In this document: positions 55,083 through 63,115 of the stretch, in pieces | How positions within the stretch are numbered: position 1 is the stretch's first letter | How the letters are laid out: each line of letters opens with the position of its first letter | Position numbers and translations under genes: made by a program | Source: Candidatus Brachybacter algidus | Lineage (GTDB): Bacteria > Bacteroidota > Bacteroidia > Chitinophagales > Saprospiraceae | DNA: 64,000 nt | Direction: 5' to 3' | Assembly: GCA_016711705.1 (NCBI GenBank) | Contig: JADJSK010000013.1 | Span: forward strand, 62,001 to 126,000 | Notes under the pieces: generated by a model | What the model was told of the DNA's origin: nothing | Databases searched by the model: none | The model's input: the letters and a program-made list of their open reading frames with translations, nothing else

Positions 55083-55577
55083 GTCTCAAAAGCCTACATC
55101 GTTTCCACAACAGAGCCATCAGCCATCAGCTATGAGCATTAGTGCTTAAGCTTAAGTCTGGATTTTACATTAATAGTTGCTTCCCTCTTCGCCCCATTTT
55201 CAATTCTCCATTTTCAATTTTATCTCTTAATAATCTAAACAAATTTCGTTTTCAAAACAAAGCCATCAACAATAAATATATAAGAACTATTTATTTGGAC
55301 TCATAATTAGTGAGAAAAATCATATTAAATTATGATTGAAATCATGTATGAGAAAAGAATCAGAAATAGCGGAACTAATACCTGCTAATACTATTGATAT
55401 AGTATAGTATTGTTTATAGTTAGTGTGATTAGTTATGTATCAAGAATAACTTAAATTTATTTTTATTGAGAATTAAGTAATGATATTCTAGATAGAAATT
55501 ATAACTATTAAAATTAAATATAGGAATACGCGATAGTGAAAAATTATTAAAAAAATTATTAACAAAATCAATAAACT
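55083..55577. other. 495-bp gap between IS element A and the lipoprotein gene
   Basis: It contains a short CCATCAG 7-bp repeat (near 55117-55133) and one copy (55187-55217) of a 31-bp sequence repeated exactly at 58285-58315. The rest is AT-rich with no ORF. The lipoprotein promoter must lie here, but no exact match was found. Confidence 0.6.
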
Positions 55578-56747
55578 ATGAGATCTTTCTTAATTGTATC
55601 ATTATTTGCATCAATGCTGATGCTTACTTCTTGTACACCGGATGACGACCAAGATATTAAACCACCTGCAGGGACTGAAGAGCAATTTATGGTTCTACAA
55701 CTCAGTGATAACAACAAACTAGAAATGGGGGCACAACTCTCACTTTTGAAGGTTAAAAATGGAGAGCCTACATATAAGACACTTAACGGCCTTTATCCAG
55801 TTACTAATCTTAGAAGTAATGTAGAGATTAATAACAATGTGGCTATTATCGGACTGCATACTGACTTTAATGTGCCAGGAACAAACCGTCAAACCAATGG
55901 AGCCTGGTTTAATATCGCTGATGGTGCTTACGAAAACCTTCCTCTATTACCCGCAGGGCAGGGCCGTTATTCGTATTTCTTGGCGGGTACAGAGAAAGTG
56001 AGTAAGAGTGGTCATGTGTTTTACCTTTCAGCCAGCAACGTTGCAGATTATCATGATCAGTATAGAGCAAGCCTGGTACGCTATAATCCTAAAACAAGAA
56101 AATTAGATACGGCATTGGATCCTGCTTCGTTTGCCGTTAATCAGCCAGAAAAAGGTTGGGATACTGAAACTGGACAGTTTACCAAAGTCTTTTACCCATC
56201 AAGCGATGGCCGCTATGTGTATGGCGCTATAGAAACATTTGGCGTTAATGGCGGCTCTATCCATTGGGATTATAAAATACTTTTTAAATACGATTTTGAC
56301 CTAAATGTGTATACTCGATTGGGAGGAACTGAAGACAATAATGTTTTTGTATTAGGTATAACCTCAGATGGTAATTCACTATTTTATCAAAATGCTCCGG
56401 ATCGAAAGGTTGTGAATGTAAACAGTAATACAATTAATAAATTAACCATTAGTGGGGGGCAGGGATATGCCAATACTTCAAGGTGGAATAGCTTTAGTTA
56501 CTGTTCAGGCGAGACTAATAATACGATTGGAATCTACAATATAGTCTCTGATGTGAAACAAATATTAAAAACATCCTCCTATCCTGAATATGCCCAGTTT
56601 AGTGCTGATGGTAAGAAAATATACTTTATGATAGAATCTAGTAAAGGGAAGTACCTATGCAGAACAAGCGATTTAACTTCAGGTACTGTAATTGATACAC
56701 TATGTACTCTATCATCTAATGTAAATGAGTTTATGGTGATCAAATAG
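55578..56747 (+). CDS. Lipoprotein, probable beta-propeller, unrecognised family
   Basis: A 389-residue lipoprotein with lipobox MLTSC (Cys19) followed by acidic TPDDDQD, which favours outer-membrane surface or periplasmic anchoring. The body alternates short strand-like segments with Asp/Gly turns (e.g. YPSSDGRYVYGAIETFG, LGITSDGNSLFYQNAP, YAQFSADGKKIYFMI), as in WD40/TolB-like propellers. No enzymatic motif is visible. It lies alone between two IS elements, so it may be horizontally moved cargo or simply a gene in an IS-rich zone. Function unknown. Confidence 0.65.
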   Translation: MRSFLIVSLFASMLMLTSCTPDDDQDIKPPAGTEEQFMVLQLSDNNKLEMGAQLSLLKVKNGEPTYKTLNGLYPVTNLRSNVEINNNVAIIGLHTDFNVPGTNRQTNGAWFNIADGAYENLPLLPAGQGRYSYFLAGTEKVSKSGHVFYLSASNVADYHDQYRASLVRYNPKTRKLDTALDPASFAVNQPEKGWDTETGQFTKVFYPSSDGRYVYGAIETFGVNGGSIHWDYKILFKYDFDLNVYTRLGGTEDNNVFVLGITSDGNSLFYQNAPDRKVVNVNSNTINKLTISGGQGYANTSRWNSFSYCSGETNNTIGIYNIVSDVKQILKTSSYPEYAQFSADGKKIYFMIESSKGKYLCRTSDLTSGTVIDTLCTLSSNVNEFMVIK

Positions 56748-56933
56748 TACTTGAGGGTATTATTGTCTAGACCAAATCAAGTTAGCGCCTTTGGGTTTAT
56801 TTAACCTAGAGGCGCTGCTATTTTCTATACATCTCTCTATAATGATATTCTCTGAATTAGACATGAATGAATTATCAGATTGGATAAAAACTGAATAGAT
56901 TTTTGGATTATTTACCTATTTCTCGGTACTAAG

Positions 56934-58230
56934 CCATAAAGTGTGTAAGTTATAAAAATGAATAAATTTATAACGAAAAACAAAAATCAAATGGATTCAA
57001 AAGATTTTATCAGTGATGAGATTTTAAAGCAATTTAAGACAGGAGATGAATTGATGAGTTTTCTAACATCGATTCAAAAACGAGGGATAGAAAAGATACT
57101 AGAGGGCGAAATGGATAGCCACCTTGGATATGAAAAGCACGATAAAACCGGTGCACCAAACTCAAGAAATGGGTTTAGTAATAAGAAGATTAAAACTAGT
57201 TTTGGAGAGGATAACATTCAGGTACCAAGAGATAGAGATGGTAGTTTTTCACCGATGCTTGTTCCAAAGCGAAAAGGAATGGCTGAAGGTATAGAAAATA
57301 TCATCATTTCATTGTATTCAAGGGGCATGAGTAATAGCGATATAGAAAACCAGATCAGGGATCTATACAATGTAGAAGTATCAACTTCAACGATTTCAAG
57401 AATAACAAATGCTATAACAGAGGATATTGTAGCATGGCAAAATAGGCCGCTGGAAGATGTCTATTTGATTGTCTGGTTAGATGGAATTGTATTTAAGGTA
57501 AGAGAACAATCCAAGGTAATAAACAAGACGATTTATATAGCGATCGGCCTGAGGCAAGATGGTATAAAGGAAGTGTTGGGTTTGTGGCTAGGGTGGAAAG
57601 AGAGCTCCAGCTTTTGGATGAGTGTATTGACAGACATGAAAGCACGTGGTGTAAATGATATACTCATAACAGCTACAGACAATTTAAATGGTTTTACGGA
57701 AACGATCAAAACGGTTTTCCCACAATCAAACACTCAAATATGCATTGTCCATCAGATCAGAAATGCATGCAAATTTGTGTCATATAAAGACCGAAAGCCA
57801 TTTACAGCTGATATGAAGAAAATATATGGAGCGCCAACGAAACAATCAGCAGAGGCAGCATTTAAGGACTTTGCAATGACTTGGGAAGATAAGTATCCGT
57901 ATTCAGTACAATCATGGAGGACTAACTGGGATGAATTAACGACTTTTTCAGCTTCCCTTAGAAATCCGTAAGATTATGTATACAACTAATTTAATAGAGA
58001 ACCTGAATGGAAAAATCAGAAAATATACAAAAAACAAGCTTCTTTTCCAACTGATGAATCTGTTATGAAATCAGTTTATCTGGCCATAAGAGAAGCTACA
58101 AGGAAATGGTCCATGCCTATTCATAACTGGGGCGTGGTAACCAATCAATTTATTATTATCTTTGGAGAGAGATTAACCAATTTTATGAAAGCTTAGGGGA
58201 GCCCAAAAAAACAACTTACACACTTTGTGG
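56934..58230 (+). mobile_element. IS256-family insertion sequence B
   Basis: A 1297-bp element with 18-bp terminal inverted repeats CCATAAAGTGTGTAAGTT (56934-56951) and AACTTACACACTTTGTGG (58213-58230), 17 of 18 matching. The transposase differs strongly from that of element A (different motifs and inverted repeats), so it is a separate IS type. No direct target repeat was found at the boundaries. Confidence 0.85.
56958..58196 (+). pseudogene. IS256-type transposase with several frameshifts
   Basis: The first 337 codons (56958-57971) encode DSHLGYEKHDKTG, ISLYSRGMSNSDIENQI, VWLDGIVFKVREQS and ILITATDNLNGFTETIKTVF, the DDE core. The reading frame breaks after DELTTF: restoring a T in the T-run near 57945-57948 and another near 57959-57960, then a G near 58031-58032, gives the continuous ending IRKIMYTTNLIENLNGKIRK and KASFPTDESVMKSVYLA to the stop at 58196. 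All three missing bases adjoin or extend short homopolymer runs. Expected full length about 413 residues. Confidence 0.8.
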
Positions 58231-58284
58231 GATAGTGTCTATTTCTCAATTTTACTTTATCAACCCTTTAAATGTCTCTTCCTT

Positions 58285-58315
58285 CTTCGCCCCATTTTCA
58301 ATTCTCCATTTTCAA
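58285..58315. repeat. 31-bp direct repeat, second copy
   Basis: This stretch is identical to 55187-55217 (CTTCGCCCCATTTTCAATTC followed by TCCATTTTCAA). The two copies lie about 3.1 kb apart in the same orientation and enclose the lipoprotein gene and IS element B. It is derived from a simple TTCTCCATTTTCAA-like motif. Confidence 0.85.
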
Positions 58316-58326
58316 CTCTCCATTCC

Positions 58327-58488
58327 TCACTCCTGTCCCAGCCTTTCCTTCAATTCTGTAATTTCGCTTTCCAAGTCCTTGATCAAATCGCGATCGTCAC
58401 TCCTAAGCTTATTAGTGTCCATGATTCTTAGTTGACTTAAGCGCAATTCTTTGTCTTTGATGCTTTCCTTTAATTCTTCTATGTTCAT
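58327..58488 (-). CDS. Small coiled-coil protein of 53 residues
   Basis: An ATG at 58488 opens a 53-codon frame starting MNIEELKESIKDKELRLSQL and ending EITELKERLGQE. It is strongly charged with hydrophobic residues at heptad spacing, predicting one long coiled coil. Codon use and composition look like real coding sequence. The ATG lies 51 nt downstream of the DUF421 stop on the same strand, so it may be co-transcribed with that gene. No family is recognised; a role as an oligomerising accessory peptide is speculation. Confidence 0.65.
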   Translation of the reverse strand: MNIEELKESIKDKELRLSQLRIMDTNKLRSDDRDLIKDLESEITELKERLGQE

Positions 58489-58539
58489 ATGTATATTTAT
58501 TTAATAATTTATAAAATGAGGTTTTATCGATTCGATTCA

Positions 58540-59247
58540 TTATTCCCCATCCAGAAATTTTTTATTTGTACAACCTCTGGTAGAGGATTCGCTCCATTTA
58601 TCATGATTGCAGGAAGAGCATTTGCAACTTTTACCTTTCTGATACATTTTGGTCAAGCCACAATTAACACATGAGTATAGTCCATCATGGGGAAATGACT
58701 TGTATAATTTTCTTATTGAATCAGGAAGAATACAAAGTCCGGGCTTAATTTCATCTCCTTTATTTTTAAATACACTAACGTCTCCATCTACTTCGAGGAT
58801 GGCTATTCGGACCTGCCCTAAATGTTCTATTCCTGCCTGTCGCATTTCCATATAAAACTCGTCAAAAGAAATATTTTCGTTTTTAATAACTGAAGAAGTC
58901 AGGCGACCATCTTCTATAAAAGTCATTGGTTCGCCTTCTATTAGTTTGCCGACCGCGCGGGACTTTAAAAGAAGATATGTTACAATTCTGTACAATACCA
59001 CGATTGTCGCAATCGTAGTCAGAGCAGAGAGCACGCCAACTTCTTTATAAAATGCGATATCACCCGCAGCTGATCCAAGTGTTAATATAATAACAATCTC
59101 AAAAAGAGATAATTGCCTTACCCCTCTCTTGCCTGTAAGTTTGATACCGATGATGACGGCTATGAATCCTATCAGGCATCTAAGCATTACCTCAAATAGA
59201 AAAGTCCAATGTTCCTCTCCCAATAGAAAAGACTGCAATGTATCCAT
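58540..59247 (-). CDS. DUF421 (YetF-type) membrane protein with C-terminal Cys-rich tail
   Basis: A 235-residue protein. Three hydrophobic segments (about 18-40, 49-65 and 70-95) lead into the conserved DUF421 start GKRGVRQLSLFEIVIILTLG. A soluble domain (about 105-195) carries EGEPMTFIEDGRL and MRQAGIEHLGQVRIAILEVDG. Unlike typical members, it ends with a Cys-rich tail, CVNCGLTKMYQKGKSCKCSSCNH, which looks like a zinc ribbon. The role of DUF421 proteins is poorly understood (membrane or stress related). It lies between the IS zone and the nuo genes, divergent from nuoI. Confidence 0.85.
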   Translation of the reverse strand: MDTLQSFLLGEEHWTFLFEVMLRCLIGFIAVIIGIKLTGKRGVRQLSLFEIVIILTLGSAAGDIAFYKEVGVLSALTTIATIVVLYRIVTYLLLKSRAVGKLIEGEPMTFIEDGRLTSSVIKNENISFDEFYMEMRQAGIEHLGQVRIAILEVDGDVSVFKNKGDEIKPGLCILPDSIRKLYKSFPHDGLYSCVNCGLTKMYQKGKSCKCSSCNHDKWSESSTRGCTNKKFLDGE

Positions 59248-59570
59248 ACGCTTTAATTTCGTCTGATATTTTTAACCAAATGCTTTTGTGAATAGTTGCA
59301 TTTTGCAGAGCATCCTTATATTTCTGCGTATAACAGGGATTAAGTATGCTGCATTTCGTTTATTTAAGTTGCAAATTCTACTGGTTAACTGTAATACCGA
59401 TTCTGAGAAAAAAGATTTTTAACACAAAGGCAATTTACTTCAAAATTATCAGCAACTATAATTTGATAATTACTACTCACATTTAACGCTGATTTGAGAG
59501 ATGGGATTATCATTTTTGTTCCAAACAGAACTCCTGCAAAAAATTGCTTTTGACTTAATATTTAAGAAAG

Positions 59571-59775
59571 GTCAGAGGTAAGAAGTCAGTGTCAGTGTTC
59601 AGTAGTCAAACGGGTCGGAAGTCAGTTCATATGTCATGGGGAACTTTCTTTATTAAATTGTACTGTTCATTACTGATTACTGATTACTGATTACTGATTA
59701 CTGATTATTGATTACCGATTAATGACTACTGACTGCCAACATACTGACCACTGATCACTGACATACTGACCACTT
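59571..59775. repeat. 7-bp-period repeat region upstream of nuoI
   Basis: Degenerate units (AGAAGTCAGTGTCAGTGTTC and so on, 59579-59610) are followed by about seven copies of ATTACTG/ATTATTG (59669-59720) and then CTGACTGCC/CTGACCACTG variants to 59775. The 588-bp gap 59248-59835 is otherwise AT-rich; no gene or clear promoter was seen. Confidence 0.85.
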
Positions 59776-59835
59776 ATAACTATTTTCATACTTTCTAACA
59801 CCTAATTGTATTAATTTTTTTAATATTGCGGTAGA

Positions 59836-60375
59836 ATGCAACTGTTAACTAATAGATCAAAGAAAGTCAGCAATAAAAAAATGACTCTGATGGAAAAGGC
59901 TTATTTGCCGGCAATCATCAGTGGAATGGGTATTACGCTCGGTCATTTTTTTAAAAAGCCTGTTACTGTCCAATGGCCGGAGGAACAACGTCCTTTTGCT
60001 GCCGTTTACAGAGGACTTCATGTACTTAAGCGCGACGCAGAAGGACGTGAGAATTGCACAGCATGCGGACTTTGTGCTGTAGCGTGCCCTGCAGAAGCTA
60101 TTACTATGGTAGCGGCAGAAAGAAAAAAGGATGAGCGACATCTATACAGGGAGGAGAAATATGCAGCCACCTATGAGATCAATATGCTGAGATGCATCTT
60201 CTGTGGTTTATGCGAAGAAGCTTGTCCTAAAGAAGCTATCTTTTTGACAGATAGATTGGTCGATACAGAATTTGATAGAGATAGTTTCATATATGGTAAA
60301 GACAAACTTGTGGAGGACATCAATCATCGAATAGATATAACTGTGCGTCAAAAACATAAAAACCTGGAAAAGTAA
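59836..60375 (+). CDS. nuoI: NADH-quinone oxidoreductase subunit I
   Basis: A 179-residue peripheral complex I subunit carrying two [4Fe-4S] clusters, ligated by C74-C77-C80-C84 (CTACGLCAVACP) and C120-C123-C126-C130 (CIFCGLCEEACP). The start MQLLTNRSKK fits the usual Bacteroidota NuoI beginning (QxLTNR). It shuttles electrons from the hydrophilic arm to quinone. It heads the nuoIJKLM run; nuoH, normally just upstream, is absent, replaced by repeats and a DUF421 gene. nuoJ starts 1 nt after its stop. Confidence 0.93.
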   Translation: MQLLTNRSKKVSNKKMTLMEKAYLPAIISGMGITLGHFFKKPVTVQWPEEQRPFAAVYRGLHVLKRDAEGRENCTACGLCAVACPAEAITMVAAERKKDERHLYREEKYAATYEINMLRCIFCGLCEEACPKEAIFLTDRLVDTEFDRDSFIYGKDKLVEDINHRIDITVRQKHKNLEK

Positions 60376-60376
60376 G

Positions 60377-60892
60377 ATGAGCGATATCATGTTCTATGTT
60401 TTAGGCGTTCTGTCCATTCTTTCAGCCATTGTAGTAGTTGGTTCTAATAGCCCTATCAATAGCGTTTTGGCTCTTATTTTTACAATGTTTTGTCTAGCGG
60501 GTGAATATATTATACTTAATGCACAGTTTCTGGCGGTAGTGCATATCATTGTCTATGCAGGAGCCATCATGGTACTTTTTTTATTTGTACTAATGCTGCT
60601 CAATCTAAATAAAGATACCGAACCTCAGAAGTCTACAAGATTCAAGATGATTGGAGTAGTCTCTGGAGGATTATTGTTAGTGGTAATGGTAGGAGCGATG
60701 AAAGGTGCAGGATTAGTTGCTCAGCCGGGAATAGCAGATGCGAATATAGGACTAACTAAAAACCTTGGAAAAGTATTGTTTACGGATTTTGTTGTACCTT
60801 TTGAAATTGCTTCCATCCTTTTCCTCGCAGCAATGGTTGGGGCAGTGATGGTAGGAAAAAAGGATCAAAAAGATAATAACATACACTTATGA
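60377..60892 (+). CDS. nuoJ: NADH-quinone oxidoreductase subunit J
   Basis: A 171-residue membrane subunit of complex I with about five helices. The conserved third-helix region NAQFLAVVHIIVYAGAIMVLFLFVLMLLN is complete, including the GAIMVLFLF block forming part of the proton path. It follows nuoI by 1 nt and overlaps nuoK by 4 nt (ATGA), so it is translated together with them. Confidence 0.93.
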   Translation: MSDIMFYVLGVLSILSAIVVVGSNSPINSVLALIFTMFCLAGEYIILNAQFLAVVHIIVYAGAIMVLFLFVLMLLNLNKDTEPQKSTRFKMIGVVSGGLLLVVMVGAMKGAGLVAQPGIADANIGLTKNLGKVLFTDFVVPFEIASILFLAAMVGAVMVGKKDQKDNNIHL

Positions 60893-61218
60893 ACGAAGCG
60901 AATGCTATGATACATGGAGTTCCTGTAGATCATTATGTATATCTGAGTCTAATCTTATTTACAATAGGAGTGGTAGGTGTTTTGATACGCCGAAACATGA
61001 TTGTCGTGTTAATGTGTGTAGAACTTATGTTGAATGCAGTAAACTTGCTTATGGCTGCTTTTTCAACCTACCTAAATGATGCTGCGGGTCAAATTTTTGT
61101 GTTTTTTATTATGGTTGTAGCCGCTGCGGAAGCGGCAGTGGGACTTGCGGTCTTGATCATGATATATCGAAATACAAAATCTGTGGATATAAGCAACCTC
61201 GATAAACTGAAAGGATAA
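60889..61218 (+). CDS. nuoK: NADH-quinone oxidoreductase subunit K
   Basis: A 109-residue membrane subunit (NuoK/ND4L, three helices). The key acidic residue of the helix 2 proton channel is visible in VLMCVELMLNAVNLLMAAF, and the third helix ends VAAAEAAVGLAVLIMIYRN, with its conserved Glu. Start overlaps nuoJ, and nuoL follows after 7 nt. The length is typical. Confidence 0.93.
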   Translation: MNEANAMIHGVPVDHYVYLSLILFTIGVVGVLIRRNMIVVLMCVELMLNAVNLLMAAFSTYLNDAAGQIFVFFIMVVAAAEAAVGLAVLIMIYRNTKSVDISNLDKLKG

Positions 61219-61225
61219 TAAAGCA

Positions 61226-63109
61226 ATGGCAGAAACCATACCATATATAGTTCTACTTCCTCTCATTGGTTTTATTATCAATGGACTTTTAGGAAAAAAA
61301 ATGCCTAAAAATGTCGTCGGTATTCTCGGTACTTTGATGGTAGTCATTCCATTTTTCCTTTCTGTGTCTTTATTTCTGCAGATCAAAGAAACGGGCCAAC
61401 CTATACAATATGTATGGTTTAACTGGATCACACTAAATGAAATTACGCTTAATATTGGTTTTTATATAGATCAACTTTCTGTATGGATGATGATGATCAT
61501 CACCGGAATAGGAAGTATAATACATATTTATTCCATCGGCTACATGCATGATGACGAAGGTTTCTACAAGTTTTTTGCTTATTTGAATCTATTCATTTTC
61601 TCTATGTTGACCTTGATAATGGGATCATCATACCTCATTATGTTTTTTGGATGGGAGGGTGTAGGACTTTGTTCTTACCTATTGATAGGATTTTGGTTCA
61701 AGAATAAAGAATATGGCTACGCAGCACGCAAGGCATTTGTCATGAACAGGATAGGTGACCTTGGTTTTTTACTGGGTATGTTCTTGATATGGAATCAGTT
61801 CAAGTCACTTGACTTCGTACAGATCCTGCCGAATATCAGTATGCTGGACAATTCTACATTGACTGCCATCGCTCTTTTATTATTTATAGGTGCTGTTGGT
61901 AAAAGTGCTCAGCTTCCTTTGTTTACCTGGCTGCCTGATGCTATGGCAGGACCAACGCCGGTTTCTGCACTCATACACGCGGCAACGATGGTGACAGCAG
62001 GTATATATCTGGTCATCCGATCCAACGCCATCTTCCTAAGCAGTGAAGTAGCGCAGGAAGTTATTTTGGTGGTCGCTTTAGTTACCTCATTAATGGCGGC
62101 ACTGATTGCTATACAGCAAAATGATATAAAGAAAGTACTCGCCTATTCTACCGTTTCTCAGTTGGGACTTATGTTCGTGGCATTGGGCGTAGGAGCTTAT
62201 GATACTGCGTTATTTCACTTGACGACACATGCTTTCTTCAAGGCATTGTTATTTCTTGGTGCTGGTAGTGTCATCCATGCCATGAGTGGTGAGCAAGACA
62301 TCAGAAGTATGGGTGGATTAAGAAAAAAATTACCTTCAACCTATTGGACCTTCCTGATTGGAACGTTGGCTATCATCGGATTCCCTTTGATGTCTGGTTT
62401 CTTCTCAAAGGATGAGATTCTTGCCAGGTCATTTGCTTATGCGCCATGGGTATGGGGAATGGTGCTGGTTATCTCTATTCTGACGGCGTTTTATATGTTG
62501 CGGTTATTTTATCTTACATTTTTTGGAGATTTCAAAGGCACGCATCATCAGAAAGATCATCTGCATGAGTCTCCGTCAAGCATGACGATTCCATTATGGA
62601 TACTAGCTATACTTTCACTTGCCGGAGGTATATTGAATATACCTGAATTATTCCACGGCAATCATTTCCTTGCGTCCTGGCTTGAACCGGTCATCACCGG
62701 AAGAGTGGGCATACATGAGATATCTCATACCACTGAATGGATTTTGATGGGTGTTACAACTGCCATCATACTAGGTATTATCTATTATTCTTACAGAAAA
62801 TATGCTGTCAACAAGGATATTGCCCCTGCTGACGATAAGATACATGGTCTGAATAAGACCTTTGCAAATAAATTCTATGTAGATGAGATCTATGACACTG
62901 TCATTGTGGAACCGGTTCAGTTCGGTTCGCGGGTAGCTCATGACTACATGGAGAAAAGTTTTATAGACAGGATAGTGGAAGGATTTGGCTCAATTGTCAA
63001 AGGTCTTGCTAATATGCTGCGTAAGACACAGGATGGCAACCTGGAGATCTACCTGCTGGGTATGGTCATCGGTGCTATTGCTTTATTTTTATATAACTAT
63101 TGGATGTAA
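61226..63109 (+). CDS. nuoL: NADH-quinone oxidoreductase subunit L
   Basis: A 627-residue proton-pumping antiporter-like subunit of complex I with 16 or so helices. Conserved landmarks include FFGWEGVGLCSYLLIGFWF, PLFTWLPDAMAGPTPVSALI and HAATMVTAGIYLVIRS, plus the Lys and Glu residues typical of the channel. The C-terminal long amphipathic helix region (about 535-625) is present. It is followed 6 nt later by nuoM. Confidence 0.94.
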   Translation: MAETIPYIVLLPLIGFIINGLLGKKMPKNVVGILGTLMVVIPFFLSVSLFLQIKETGQPIQYVWFNWITLNEITLNIGFYIDQLSVWMMMIITGIGSIIHIYSIGYMHDDEGFYKFFAYLNLFIFSMLTLIMGSSYLIMFFGWEGVGLCSYLLIGFWFKNKEYGYAARKAFVMNRIGDLGFLLGMFLIWNQFKSLDFVQILPNISMLDNSTLTAIALLLFIGAVGKSAQLPLFTWLPDAMAGPTPVSALIHAATMVTAGIYLVIRSNAIFLSSEVAQEVILVVALVTSLMAALIAIQQNDIKKVLAYSTVSQLGLMFVALGVGAYDTALFHLTTHAFFKALLFLGAGSVIHAMSGEQDIRSMGGLRKKLPSTYWTFLIGTLAIIGFPLMSGFFSKDEILARSFAYAPWVWGMVLVISILTAFYMLRLFYLTFFGDFKGTHHQKDHLHESPSSMTIPLWILAILSLAGGILNIPELFHGNHFLASWLEPVITGRVGIHEISHTTEWILMGVTTAIILGIIYYSYRKYAVNKDIAPADDKIHGLNKTFANKFYVDEIYDTVIVEPVQFGSRVAHDYMEKSFIDRIVEGFGSIVKGLANMLRKTQDGNLEIYLLGMVIGAIALFLYNYWM

Positions 63110-63115
63110 GATCAT

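Noticed and set aside
53643..58230. Composite transposon made of the two IS elements
   Set aside because: The elements have different inverted repeats and transposases, so they cannot mobilise the middle together in the classical way.
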